Shown here: piece after piece, positions 28,091 through 35,342 of the stretch | Position numbering within the stretch: position 1 is the first letter of the stretch | Layout: each line of letters opens with the position of its first letter | From: Maritimibacter sp. DP1N21-5 | Lineage (GTDB): Bacteria > Pseudomonadota > Alphaproteobacteria > Rhodobacterales > Rhodobacteraceae | Assembly (NCBI RefSeq): GCF_019218295.1 | Contig: NZ_JAHUZF010000006.1 | Location: 1,488,001-1,552,000 of the forward strand | Direction of reading: 5' to 3' | DNA length: 64,000 bases | Position numbers and translations under genes: made by a program | Notes under the pieces: generated by a model | Database searches by the model: none | What the model saw: only the letters and a program-made list of their open reading frames with translations | Told to the model about the DNA's origin: nothing

Positions 28091-28921
28091 ATGTTGCCAT
28101 CCATAGTGTTTGTCGGCCCGACGAAATGCGGAACGACCTGGATCGACAGCTACCTGCGCAGCCGATCCGAAGTGGCCCTGCCCGTCGCGCAGAAAGAAAC
28201 CTTCTTCTTCGACAAGTGCTTCGAGCGCGGACTTGACTGGTACAGCGCCCAATGGGGCGACCAATCCGGGATCGCAATCGAGGTCGCGCCGTCACTGTTC
28301 CACAAACCCGACGCCCGCAAGAACCTTGCGGCCTCGATACCCGACGCGAAGATCATTGTCGTCTACCGCGACCCCCTCGATCGGGCGATCTCGCACTACT
28401 TCCACTACCGCAAGGCCGGTGTCCCGCAGGCCTCGGTCAGCGACATGGCCCGCGCGCATCCTGACATCGTGGAGGCGGGGCTCTTCCAGAAACATGCCTC
28501 CGCCTGGGAGGCACTCTTTCCCGGCCGTGTCTTCTATCTGGAATATGCCGATCTGAAGTCGGACCCAGTCGCTTTCTGCGAGCAACTGTGCGCCCTGATC
28601 GGCATCGAGAACGTCGGTTTACCCCAACCGGCGGCGGCGGGCCGGCCAGTTAATGCTGCGTCAATTCCTCGCTCGGCGTGGGTTGCCCGGCTGGCCCGCC
28701 GCACTTCAGAAGCCCTCCGCCGCGCCGGCGGCCACGGAGTCGTCAATGTTCTGCGCCGGACCAGACTGAAGCGACTCATCTTCTCGGGCGGCGCGGGGAT
28801 CGACGCGGAGAGATCGAGAGTCAAAAGCGAAATCAATGAGTTGAAGCCATTCTTGGAAGTCGATCATGAAGACTTTGTGAGCACCAGACTTGCGCGACCC
28901 GCGATTGTTGCGGCAGGATAA
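28091..28921 (+). CDS. PAPS-dependent sulfotransferase
   Basis: A 276-residue sulfotransferase of the Sulfotransfer_1/HSST type. VGPTKCGTTWIDSYLRS is the 5'-phosphosulfate loop and VVYRDPLDRAISHYFHY the 3'-phosphate motif with its conserved Arg and Ser; ETFFF and WYSAQW resemble substrate-side loops of heparan-type enzymes. It is the second sulfotransferase in the locus and supports a sulfated polymer. The ATG at 28091 follows GGAGAAACGA. A longer start at 28037, overlapping the co-polymerase stop, is also open. The third quarter is rich in Arg/Ala and unremarkable. Confidence 0.85.
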   Translation: MLPSIVFVGPTKCGTTWIDSYLRSRSEVALPVAQKETFFFDKCFERGLDWYSAQWGDQSGIAIEVAPSLFHKPDARKNLAASIPDAKIIVVYRDPLDRAISHYFHYRKAGVPQASVSDMARAHPDIVEAGLFQKHASAWEALFPGRVFYLEYADLKSDPVAFCEQLCALIGIENVGLPQPAAAGRPVNAASIPRSAWVARLARRTSEALRRAGGHGVVNVLRRTRLKRLIFSGGAGIDAERSRVKSEINELKPFLEVDHEDFVSTRLARPAIVAAG

Positions 28922-29018
28922 TCTCGTTCGATTGTACTTCATGACGACCGGCGCGAGGGGACCGGGCTTGCAGGTTCCGACGTCGGTCGGGCAACGATTT
29001 GTTTGGAGGAGTTTTGAC

Positions 29019-29624
29019 ATGGATTATGCACGTTCGACGCTCGGCGGATCGCGCCCGCCATCAAGAGCCCTCGGGGCGGGCCTTGTCGCTTGCCTCATGG
29101 CCCTCGGGTCGCTCTCCGGCCCGGCCCTCGCGCGCAATGCACCCGCCTTGCAGGCGGAGCGCACATCCGACGGCAAGAACAACGCCGACCTCGTCCTGAT
29201 CGCCTCCGACCCGGCGGCCCTCGTTCGGGCCTTCGCCGAAACCTGCCTCGTCAATTACCGAACCCCCGACGAGGCCCTTCCAGCCCTGGAAGGGCTCGGC
29301 CTCACCCTCACCGCAGGCATGGACGAGGGAAGCTGGGAGGTCTCCGGACCGGGAGTCATGGGCATCGTGAGCACGGTCCCCGAGATCTACTGTTCGATCC
29401 AGTCGACGGAGGTGAACCTGGACAACGCACGCAACATCGGAACCTCGCTCGCCGAACGTCTCTTCCCCGGCATGATCCAGATGGGCGCTCCGGAAGGCGG
29501 AAACGGGCCCTGCGACGGCCTGTCGATCTTCGCACCGAGGCAGCTGATCTGGATCCGCTACGCGCAGGCCGGCAATTCCGGCGAATGCATCGACGACGGC
29601 ACCTCGGCGATCATCATCCAGTGA
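29019..29624 (+). CDS. Hypothetical periplasmic protein, 201 aa
   Basis: No recognised domain. It has a signal peptide (LGAGLVACLMALGSLSGPALA before RNAPAL) and four to five cysteines in the mature part (ETCLVNY, EIYCSIQ, GPCDG, GECIDDG), which may form disulfides. The ATG follows GGAGGAG. It closes the polysaccharide locus on the chromosome side of the integrated element and may be involved in polymer export or be unrelated. A GTCGCC/GGCGAC stem (29641-29656) lies 17 bp past the stop and may terminate it. Confidence 0.65.
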   Translation: MDYARSTLGGSRPPSRALGAGLVACLMALGSLSGPALARNAPALQAERTSDGKNNADLVLIASDPAALVRAFAETCLVNYRTPDEALPALEGLGLTLTAGMDEGSWEVSGPGVMGIVSTVPEIYCSIQSTEVNLDNARNIGTSLAERLFPGMIQMGAPEGGNGPCDGLSIFAPRQLIWIRYAQAGNSGECIDDGTSAIIIQ

Positions 29625-29669
29625 ACGCGTCGCCCGCCGCGTCGCCCCCCGGCGACCAGAAATGGATGG

Positions 29670-29688
29670 AAATGGTGCCCCCACACGG
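29670..29688. repeat. attL: 19-bp copy of the tRNA-Thr 3' end
   Basis: AAATGGTGCCCCCACACGG is identical to 35343-35361, which includes the last 16 bases of the tRNA-Thr gene (including the CCA). The identity stops exactly at 29669/29689. Together with the integrase 146 bp inside, this marks the left boundary of an integrated element about 5.7 kb long. Confidence 0.9.
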
Positions 29689-29808
29689 CATTGCAGCCCT
29701 ATATCTTGGGGTTTCAGCAGGTATCAGCCCGCCAAGGAAAATGCGCCCTAGCCCTTCTTTTCTTGACCCATGCTATTCCATCGCGTTTCACCATACCCCA
29801 TATGTAGA

Positions 29809-29828
29809 GGGTGGATGAAAAGGTGGAC
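29809..29828 (+). repeat. Left paired motif GGGTGGAT / AGGTGGAC, candidate integrase arm site
   Basis: Two copies of (G/A)GGTGGAY at 29809 and 29821, 12 bp apart, directly before the integrase start. The same pair at the same spacing and orientation occurs near the right end (35271, 35283). This is either an arm-type site for recombination or an operator for the integrase gene. Confidence 0.5.
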
Positions 29829-29833
29829 GGAAA

Positions 29834-31027
29834 ATGGCGCGCCTCAAGAACAAGCTCACCAATGCAACGCTGAAGGCTGCAGCCCCTGGGAAGCTCTCGG
29901 ACGGTGAAGGGCTTTGGTTCCTGAAACGTGAGGACGGCGGCGCGCAATGGTTCCTGCGATATGTCGCCTATGGCAAGCGGCATGAGATGGGGCTGGGCCG
30001 CTATCCTGACGTGTCGCTCAAAGCCGCGCGGGATGAAGCCGAGAAATGGCGTGCCGTGGTCGCGGCTGGCAAGGATGCAATCAAGGAACGCGACAGGGCG
30101 CGCCGGAAGGCCCAGCGCAACCAGAACATTCTCAGCGATATCGCCCGCGATGCCTTCGAGAGCCGCAAAGCCGAACTCAAGGGCGACGGGACGGCGGGCC
30201 GCTGGTTTAGCCCGCTCGAACTCCACGTGCTTCCCAAGCTGGGCAAATACCCCGTCTCGGAGATTGACCAGCGCGACATTCGCGACACGCTCGCCCCCAT
30301 CTGGCACGAGAAAGCCGACACTGCGCGCAAGGCGCTGAACCGTCTCTCAATCGTCCTGCGGCACGCGGCGGCGCTGGGCTTGGACGTGGACCTGCAGGCG
30401 ACGGAGAAGGCAAAGGCCCTTCTCGGCAAACAGCGCCACGTCGCCACCAATATCCCGGCCCTTAGCTGGCAGGAGGTTCCGGCGTTCTACCAGTCGCTGA
30501 ACGGCGGCGCGATTACGGAACTCGCCCTGCGCCTTCTCATCCTCACGGCGGTTCGCAGCCACCCGTTGCGGTTCCTGCACATTGACCAGATCAGCGGCGA
30601 TATCTGGACCATCCCGGCAGAGGCGATGAAGGGCCGCAAAGGCGCGACCAGCGATTTTCGCGTGCCCCTGTCACGGGAAGCGCTGTCTGTAATAGATCAA
30701 GCTAGACCCTTCGCCCGCGACGGGTTCCTGTTCCCTAGCCTGCGCAAAGGCGTGATATCCGACGCCACCATGAGCCGCTTCATGGAGCGGCGCGGCATGG
30801 CAGAGCGCCCCCACGGCTTCCGAAGCTCTTTCCGCGATTGGGTGGCTGAAACCACCAATACCCCCTTCGACGTGTCAGAAACCGCGCTGGGTCACACTGT
30901 GGGCGGGAAGGTGGAGCGCGCCTATCGCCGCACGGATTTCTTGGAGCAAAGACGTGCGCTTATGGAGCGTTGGGCGGTGAGGTTAACATCAATTTCCCCC
31001 GGATTGGTCGCATTTGCCAAGGGATGA
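29834..31027 (+). CDS. int: P4-type tyrosine integrase
   Basis: A 397-residue site-specific recombinase. The N-terminal KLTNATLKAAAPGKLSDGEGLWFLKRE and YGKRHEMGLGRYPDVSLKAARDEA is the DUF4102 arm-binding domain of P4-type integrases. The core-binding domain spans about residues 98-185. The catalytic residues are R241, H327, R330, H354 and the nucleophile Y364 (ERAYRRTDF), so the enzyme looks intact. It acts on tRNA 3' ends, consistent with the tRNA-Thr site. The ATG is chosen as the first after the motif pair at 29809. Confidence 0.95.
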   Translation: MARLKNKLTNATLKAAAPGKLSDGEGLWFLKREDGGAQWFLRYVAYGKRHEMGLGRYPDVSLKAARDEAEKWRAVVAAGKDAIKERDRARRKAQRNQNILSDIARDAFESRKAELKGDGTAGRWFSPLELHVLPKLGKYPVSEIDQRDIRDTLAPIWHEKADTARKALNRLSIVLRHAAALGLDVDLQATEKAKALLGKQRHVATNIPALSWQEVPAFYQSLNGGAITELALRLLILTAVRSHPLRFLHIDQISGDIWTIPAEAMKGRKGATSDFRVPLSREALSVIDQARPFARDGFLFPSLRKGVISDATMSRFMERRGMAERPHGFRSSFRDWVAETTNTPFDVSETALGHTVGGKVERAYRRTDFLEQRRALMERWAVRLTSISPGLVAFAKG

Positions 31028-31034
31028 AGAGCCG

Positions 31035-31658
31035 ATGGAATTGAACCCATCAGAAGTTTGGCAAAACAATCTGAAGGATGTCGCGGACAAGGGACGCGCG
31101 CCAACTTTTTCAGAAATGGTCTGGCTAGCCAAAGTCGCTCCCCATCTAAAATTCGCTTTCGAGAACGACCTTCACATTTCATACCGATCCACGGTCAAAC
31201 GCGCAGCGCAGGGCATCGCTGTCACGCACGGTCACAATCCGACCGACATCCCCCCCGAATATCAACCGACAGATCGAACATTTAACGGTCTGGTGGAAGC
31301 TGCGCTCGAAGACCGCTTCTGGTTTGACGCTCTTCGGTATGCCATAGCTACGCTGATCGAAAACGACATACCCCTCTGCGAACAGTTCGCATTCTTCATA
31401 GCCGATGTCTTGCAGGACAAGGTCGAAATCCCAAGCAAGCGCCGTGGTCCTGACCCTTTTCCCATTCGTGAGCGTGATTTCTGGATAATCCAATTCCTCA
31501 AAGACATTGAAAAACTGGGGGGGCGGATCACCGAGAATGAGGCGACGTTCACAGAAAACACCGCCTGTCATGCAATACTCGAAGCGTGGGAAGGCACGCC
31601 AGATCTTCCCACCGCTAAGACCTTGATGAACATTTGGTCCCGGCGCAGCGACATTTGA
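31035..31658 (+). CDS. Unrecognised protein of the integrated element, 207 aa
   Basis: No family recognised. It is soluble, moderately acidic, with a helical look (SEVWQNNLKDVADKGRAPTFSEMVWLAKVAPHLKFAF) and a C-terminal half with several tryptophans and aromatic residues (DFWIIQFLKDIEKLGGRITENEATF). The start ATG lies 8 bp after the integrase stop, with GATGAAGAG as a possible ribosome site, so it may be read from the integrase transcript. An accessory role in integration or copy control is possible but only a guess. Confidence 0.6.
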   Translation: MELNPSEVWQNNLKDVADKGRAPTFSEMVWLAKVAPHLKFAFENDLHISYRSTVKRAAQGIAVTHGHNPTDIPPEYQPTDRTFNGLVEAALEDRFWFDALRYAIATLIENDIPLCEQFAFFIADVLQDKVEIPSKRRGPDPFPIRERDFWIIQFLKDIEKLGGRITENEATFTENTACHAILEAWEGTPDLPTAKTLMNIWSRRSDI

Positions 31659-31666
31659 GACGGGTT

Positions 31667-31692
31667 CCCGAAGTTATCTAAGTAACTCCGGG
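31667..31692. promoter_or_regulatory. Inverted repeat before the AlpA-like gene, candidate operator
   Basis: CCCGAAGTTA (31667-31676) and TAACTCCGGG (31683-31692) form a 10-bp inverted repeat with one mismatch and a 6-base spacer, 9 bp after the upstream stop and 60 bp before the AlpA-like start. No T run follows, so an operator is more likely than a terminator. Confidence 0.5.
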
Positions 31693-31751
31693 CATGCACT
31701 TCAATTTCCGGCGCGTCATGTTGGCTCAACACGTGGCAAGGGACATCTTTC

Positions 31752-31925
31752 ATGCGCTACCTTAACATGCAGCAACTCAGCGAGAAACTTGGCCAAAGGA
31801 GCCGGTCTTCTATCATTCGTGATTATGAAGCTGGACGCCTTCCGAGGCCCACGAAATTCGGCTCTCGGCTCTACTGGATCGAAGCTGATATCGACGCGGC
31901 GATTGCCGCTAAGAAGGCGGGCTAA
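31752..31925 (+). CDS. AlpA-like excisionase/regulator
   Basis: A 57-residue winged-helix protein of the AlpA/MerR-like type: RYLNMQQLSEKLG (first helix pair), SRSSIIRDYEAGRLPRP (recognition helix and wing start), then KFGSRLYWIEADIDAAIAAKK (the W-x-x-x-DI-D-A motif). AlpA proteins activate integrase or excise P4-like elements. The ATG is at 31752, downstream of a 10-bp inverted repeat. It is the only obvious excision regulator, so it is the likely directionality factor. Confidence 0.8.
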   Translation: MRYLNMQQLSEKLGQRSRSSIIRDYEAGRLPRPTKFGSRLYWIEADIDAAIAAKKAG

Positions 31926-32042
31926 GACCCGCACCACCCGCGCGGATGCGCTGGGCTGAGTGCGGGAATATTCTCTGGCAAGAACTCTCCCAATCTATGC
32001 CCAGCGCCTTCGTGCCTCAAGCTCGAAGGAGCAAGACAACAC

Positions 32043-32351
32043 ATGAAACCTTCACAATCGTGGGCGCTGGCCCACTACGCGGTCCACGTCGCTGGCCGCG
32101 AACAATCCCTTATTGCCGTGAAAGGCCGCGACAGATGGGCACTCACGGAACTCATCCGGGCCGGAGACCGGGGCTGCACGCCCATAGACAATCCCGCGCC
32201 ACGGTGGAGCGCCTACGTGCACAAGCTGCGCGAAATGGGCGTGCCCATCGAGACCATCCACGAGCCGCACGGCGGGCCGTTTTCCGGCACGCACGCGCGC
32301 TATGTCCTTCGGGGCGTGGTCCAGCCCCTGCAGTCGGGGGAAGCGGCATGA
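32043..32351 (+). CDS. Winged-helix domain protein, 102 aa
   Basis: A winged-helix protein common in Rhodobacterales elements. RWALTELIRAGDRGCTPIDNPAPRWSAYVHKLREMGVPIETIHEPHGGPFSGTHARYVL has the two DNA-binding helices, the recognition helix (PRWSAYVHKLREMG) and the wing. The N-terminal 20 residues (SWALAHYAVHVAGREQSLIAVKG) are short. It is preceded by a purine-rich GAAGGAGCAAGAC. The stop overlaps the next start (ATGA). It probably regulates the replication/cargo block. Confidence 0.7.
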   Translation: MKPSQSWALAHYAVHVAGREQSLIAVKGRDRWALTELIRAGDRGCTPIDNPAPRWSAYVHKLREMGVPIETIHEPHGGPFSGTHARYVLRGVVQPLQSGEAA

Positions 32352-32440
32352 GCGCGTGGCAGGTGGCGCGGCTGCGCCGTGCATTGGGAATTTCCGAGAG
32401 CCACGCAAGGCTCCTGGCACAACTCATCTACGGGGAATGA
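32348..32440 (+). CDS. Tiny protein, 30 aa, coupled in the element's small-gene chain
   Basis: ATG at 32348 in ATGA overlap with the preceding stop, ending TGA at 32440; residues are SAWQVARLRRALGISESHAR then LLAQLIYGE. The ISESHARLLAQLIYGE stretch looks like a small helical DNA-binding unit. It is short, but the coupling and composition suggest it is translated. Confidence 0.45.
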   Translation: MSAWQVARLRRALGISESHARLLAQLIYGE

Positions 32441-32441
32441 G

Positions 32442-32612
32442 ATGCAGAGAGTGAGAATCCGCTGGCACGGCGGCAAGTGGTGCGTAGACGTTCTGAGAGG
32501 CGCTGAGGCGGTCGCTGAGAGCGCTTGGCTATGTGTCGGGGGCTGTCCCTCGCTTTTCGTCTGTCTGCGACTTTCTCGGGGCGTGCAAGCGCAGGAGCGA
32601 CGCGACCAATGA
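32442..32612 (+). CDS. Small protein, 56 aa, in the element's small-gene chain
   Basis: ATG at 32442, one base after the previous stop. The protein is basic at its start (MQRVRIRWHGGKWCVDVLRG), has a Cys-rich middle (WLCVGGCPSLFVCLRL) and a charged end. No family recognised. Its stop overlaps the next ATG (ATGA). Translation is inferred from the tight coupling. Confidence 0.4.
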   Translation: MQRVRIRWHGGKWCVDVLRGAEAVAESAWLCVGGCPSLFVCLRLSRGVQAQERRDQ

Positions 32613-33055
32613 CCCGCAAACCCTACAAGCGGGCAAAACGGGGGGCTGGGCGGCATGTCCAGCTCCCTGAATACCTGCAAGCCACCGAAGCGTGGGCGAC
32701 CATGAAACCCGGTCCCCGCGCGCTCTACATTGAACTCAAGCGGCGCTTCACCGGATCGAACAACGGGCGGATCGTCCTCAGTCACCCGGACGCGGCGAGA
32801 TTGTTGAACTCGGGAAAGAACACCATGACCCGCTGGTTCCGGGAACTCGAAGAACGCGGATTCATAGCGATGGAGCAAGCGCCCTATCTGGGACCGTCTG
32901 GCGTGGGCGTCGCGGCGCTTTGGTCGCTGCAAGAGATGCCAACCGTGGACGGAAAGGCGGCTCGGAAGGGGTTTGTATCGTGGAAACAAGCCCATCACGG
33001 GTTGAGACCCCGAGACCCAGTATCAAAAGGCTCGGCAGAAAAGGATTCGCATTAG
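32609..33055 (+). CDS. Helix-turn-helix protein, replication-initiator-like
   Basis: A 148-residue basic protein. YLQATEAWATMKPGPRALYIELKRRFTGSNNGRIVLSHPDAARLLNSGKNTMTRWFRELEERGFIAM is a winged-helix typical of the helix-turn-helix/replication proteins seen beside AlpA and integrase in alphaproteobacterial elements. The tail is rich in Lys/Arg/Pro. The ATG is coupled to the 56-aa gene. It may bind the repeat-rich right end as an initiator, or be a regulator; direct evidence is lacking. Confidence 0.65.
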   Translation: MTRKPYKRAKRGAGRHVQLPEYLQATEAWATMKPGPRALYIELKRRFTGSNNGRIVLSHPDAARLLNSGKNTMTRWFRELEERGFIAMEQAPYLGPSGVGVAALWSLQEMPTVDGKAARKGFVSWKQAHHGLRPRDPVSKGSAEKDSH

Positions 33056-33194
33056 GTGTGCTCGCTGGACTTGAGCTGCGGGACGCCTATCTGAACTGTG
33101 AGAACGAATGGTTAACTCGATTGGTCCAAGTTGTGGTAGAACTCTGAAAGCAAGTCAGTCGTACAATCCAAGTCGCCGTGTTGGGAGGATTCGA

Positions 33195-33692
33195 ATGTCT
33201 ACGTCATCGACCGAAGATAAGCATTCCAGCCACTTCCAACAGCTTTGGGAAAGGTTCGGCATAGCCACCACATTCATTACGTCCGCAATAGCGGTTGGCC
33301 TAGCGATTTGGACCGGCGCGCTACAGATGAAGCAGAGCCGCATTGAAGCATTAGCTGACGAAGTCGATGTTAGCTTTCGTGATGGCACTCTGGTTTTCTC
33401 CGCCTACGGCGACTTAGCGCCACGCTTGGAGAAGCTGTCTATCCTGCCAATTTTTGTCCGCCATTCGACGTATCAAACAGTAAGGGGCAACGAATACTCG
33501 TTGCCCACCGACGCACCAAGCAGGCAAGATGGCAACGACTCACTCGTCTTGAGCAATGTAATGAAGCTGGCATGCACCCCCATCGAAAATTTGAAGCTTT
33601 GCGACGACCCATCTCTTTCTCTGACACTAATGGAAGTCCGGTTTTCCGTAAGTGGCGTGGACGACATGGAAGCTGTGGAGTTACGCAACTAA
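33195..33692 (+). CDS. Membrane-anchored protein of unknown function (cargo gene 1)
   Basis: A 165-residue protein. A single transmembrane helix (GIATTFITSAIAVGLAIWTGAL) at about residues 23-43 follows a hydrophilic N terminus; the rest (about 120 residues) is soluble, probably outside, with two cysteines (KLACTPIENLKLCDDP). No family recognised. The start follows GGGAGGATTCGA. The GC content is visibly lower than the rest of the window. It overlaps the next gene by 121 bp. Confidence 0.65.
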   Translation: MSTSSTEDKHSSHFQQLWERFGIATTFITSAIAVGLAIWTGALQMKQSRIEALADEVDVSFRDGTLVFSAYGDLAPRLEKLSILPIFVRHSTYQTVRGNEYSLPTDAPSRQDGNDSLVLSNVMKLACTPIENLKLCDDPSLSLTLMEVRFSVSGVDDMEAVELRN

Positions 33693-34735
33693 CTGCAGCT
33701 TGCTTTGCAAGTACGCTTGCGCTCCTTACGCCTTCATCCTCCGAAGCGCGGACCTGTTTCTCACCGTCCTTGCACCCTCTTGAATCCGCATCATGCCTAG
33801 ATCCGGAACCGCAGGATGATGGATTGTTCGGCCTGTATCTTTCTTACGACACGCTCCTTGGAGTGAAGAGCTTTTTAGAAAGTGAGGACGATACTCCCGA
33901 GGAAACAGGGATTTATCACAACGTCCTGAGCCTCATTGAGACAGTGAGAACGCTCGACGGCGGTCATCTCAAGATGGTCATCGGAGGAAGGGAAGCTACT
34001 CCATGCTTTGCCTACGGGGTGGACGATGTCGAACAAACAAGCCCAATCGTAGCGTTATTGCACCCCGAGCTTGTGCCAGGGGCTAGCTTATCCTGCTTCG
34101 GACTAGCAGTGTACATACTTTCCATCAAGTCCGTCCGCGACGGGGCACTTAACTATGAAGAGGCTCTGGGTTTGGGTGGGATGGACTTGGAGGCCGTCAA
34201 GTCAGCGAAATTTGCCGCGCTCGCGTCTTTCGTCGCAAGGAGCGGTGACTCGGCTTCCCCTCCCGATCTGGAAGCTTTATCTGAACACTCCGACTTCACC
34301 TTCCAAGTCATTGATAGCATTCCAACTGGGCTTTCGCTGCCCAACTCAGAAAACTCGGCCAGTGATGGCTTCGCGGGTGCTCTTTGGGTCGCATCGGATA
34401 AGTCCGAAGTAGGCGGGGTGCTACCGGTGAAAGGAACATCGTACTACGTTGCCGTTTCGGAACGCGGCATTGCTTCATCGGAGGAGTGGCAAGTAATTCT
34501 GGGAAATGAAGCTTCAGGCTACGAAGCACCTTCAAGGATTGTCCTTACTGAGAATGGTTCAGATGATTTGCTCATTGAGAGCGGTGTCATACGAGCCTCA
34601 TTGAGCGCGCTGGACATTGACGGAGTACCGGAAATCGTTCAGCTCGCCCGGCACTTTTCACTAACGCTCAATGATGTGCCTAGGGCCGCAAGGCCCTTGT
34701 TGTCGTGGTACATTCCTTTCAACTCTTCGGAGTAA
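33572..34735 (+). CDS. Large protein of unknown function, possibly exported (cargo gene 2)
   Basis: Up to 387 residues, not recognised. The N-terminal 40 residues are encoded inside cargo gene 1 in another frame. Then a hydrophobic stretch (LTAACFASTLALLTPSSSEA) looks like a signal peptide's core and cleavage site. The mature part is acidic, beta-rich at the end (YYVAVSERGIASSEEWQVILG), with two to three cysteines. No start codon lies just before the hydrophobic stretch, so the ATG at 33572 may be wrong, or the two genes may be joined by a frameshift. The lower GC content suggests transfer. Confidence 0.55.
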   Translation: MHPHRKFEALRRPISFSDTNGSPVFRKWRGRHGSCGVTQLTAACFASTLALLTPSSSEARTCFSPSLHPLESASCLDPEPQDDGLFGLYLSYDTLLGVKSFLESEDDTPEETGIYHNVLSLIETVRTLDGGHLKMVIGGREATPCFAYGVDDVEQTSPIVALLHPELVPGASLSCFGLAVYILSIKSVRDGALNYEEALGLGGMDLEAVKSAKFAALASFVARSGDSASPPDLEALSEHSDFTFQVIDSIPTGLSLPNSENSASDGFAGALWVASDKSEVGGVLPVKGTSYYVAVSERGIASSEEWQVILGNEASGYEAPSRIVLTENGSDDLLIESGVIRASLSALDIDGVPEIVQLARHFSLTLNDVPRAARPLLSWYIPFNSSE

Positions 34736-34858
34736 TTCTTTTGGCATTTTGTCGTTAGGTCCCACGCGACGATTGCGCTAGAGAACTGCATCACCAGAAC
34801 TTGCGCTGAGGTTTCGCCGTGAGAATGCGTTTCAGTGCAAAAGCCCGCCCCCAAATCT

Positions 34859-35017
34859 GGGACACCGCGCCCCCATATAAGGGACACCTTGGCCGAAAAG
34901 AACGGCGCGCAACGGTGAAGTGTCCCCAAAGCGGGGACGCTGGCCGGGAGAAACCCTGTTCGCCCGTGTCACCAGAACGGGGACATATGTAGATATTATC
35001 AAGGGTGGCACGGGGAC
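34859..35017. repeat. Cluster of GGGAC(A)-core repeats
   Basis: Six copies of the 5-7 base core within about 160 bp: GGGACACC at 34859 and 34881, TGTCCCC at 34921 facing GGGGAC at 34933, CGGGGACA at 34978 and CGGGGACC at 35011. Spacing is irregular (22, 40, 12, 45, 33). This is compatible with an iteron or repressor array but is not a perfect repeat set. Confidence 0.5.
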
Positions 35018-35270
35018 CAGTTAGCTCAAGAAGCCCTGCGACTTCAGAGGTCTGCCTGATGTTTCTTGCGTCGGGGGGCGCGGTTCACCGTTCCCGTCCA
35101 TCCAACGCGCGTTACCCTAGGATTGCCCTAGGCCGACCATGGGCAGCGCAAACAATACGCGCGCTAGGCGGCGGCAGATCAGGCGAGGTTTTGTCAGTCC
35201 CTAAAGCCTCGCAAAGGCCTATCCCCTGCCCCTTTTTACGGCGTCCGAAAACTCCCCATCGCGCGCGCAA

Positions 35271-35290
35271 GGGTGGACAAATGGGTGGAT
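35271..35290 (+). repeat. Right paired motif GGGTGGAC / GGGTGGAT, candidate integrase arm site
   Basis: Two GGGTGGAY copies at 35271 and 35283, 12 bp apart in the same orientation as the pair at 29809/29821. They lie 53-72 bp inside the right core repeat, a usual distance for integrase arm sites. Confidence 0.5.
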
Positions 35291-35342
35291 CGGCCTTGGG
35301 TTAATCAGAAATTTCCAATAAATATCAATACTTTAACCAAAA

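Larger units (their letters stand above)
34736..35342. other. Gene-free right end of the element with GGGAC(A) repeats
   Basis: A 607-bp region without a convincing gene (the frames at 34639-34929 and 35005-35304 lack ribosome sites and look like chance). It contains copies of a GGGAC(A)/TGTCCC core at 34859, 34881, 34921, 34933, 34979 and 35012, one pair of them forming TGTCCCCAAAGCGGGGAC. A copy of CATATGTAGA (34984-34993) is shared with the left end (29799-29808). The last 40 bp before the tRNA are AT-rich. It may be an origin, operator array or packaging site. Confidence 0.5.

Noticed and set aside
29670..29688. A second tRNA-Thr gene at the left end
   Set aside because: Only 16 bases of the tRNA 3' end are present; the rest of the cloverleaf is absent, so it is an attachment site, not a gene.
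34639..34929. A 96-codon minus-strand frame near the right end of the element
   Set aside because: No ribosome site, overlaps cargo gene 2, no recognisable domain.
35005..35304. A 99-codon plus-strand frame within the repeat region
   Set aside because: No ribosome site and composition of noncoding sequence with repeats.
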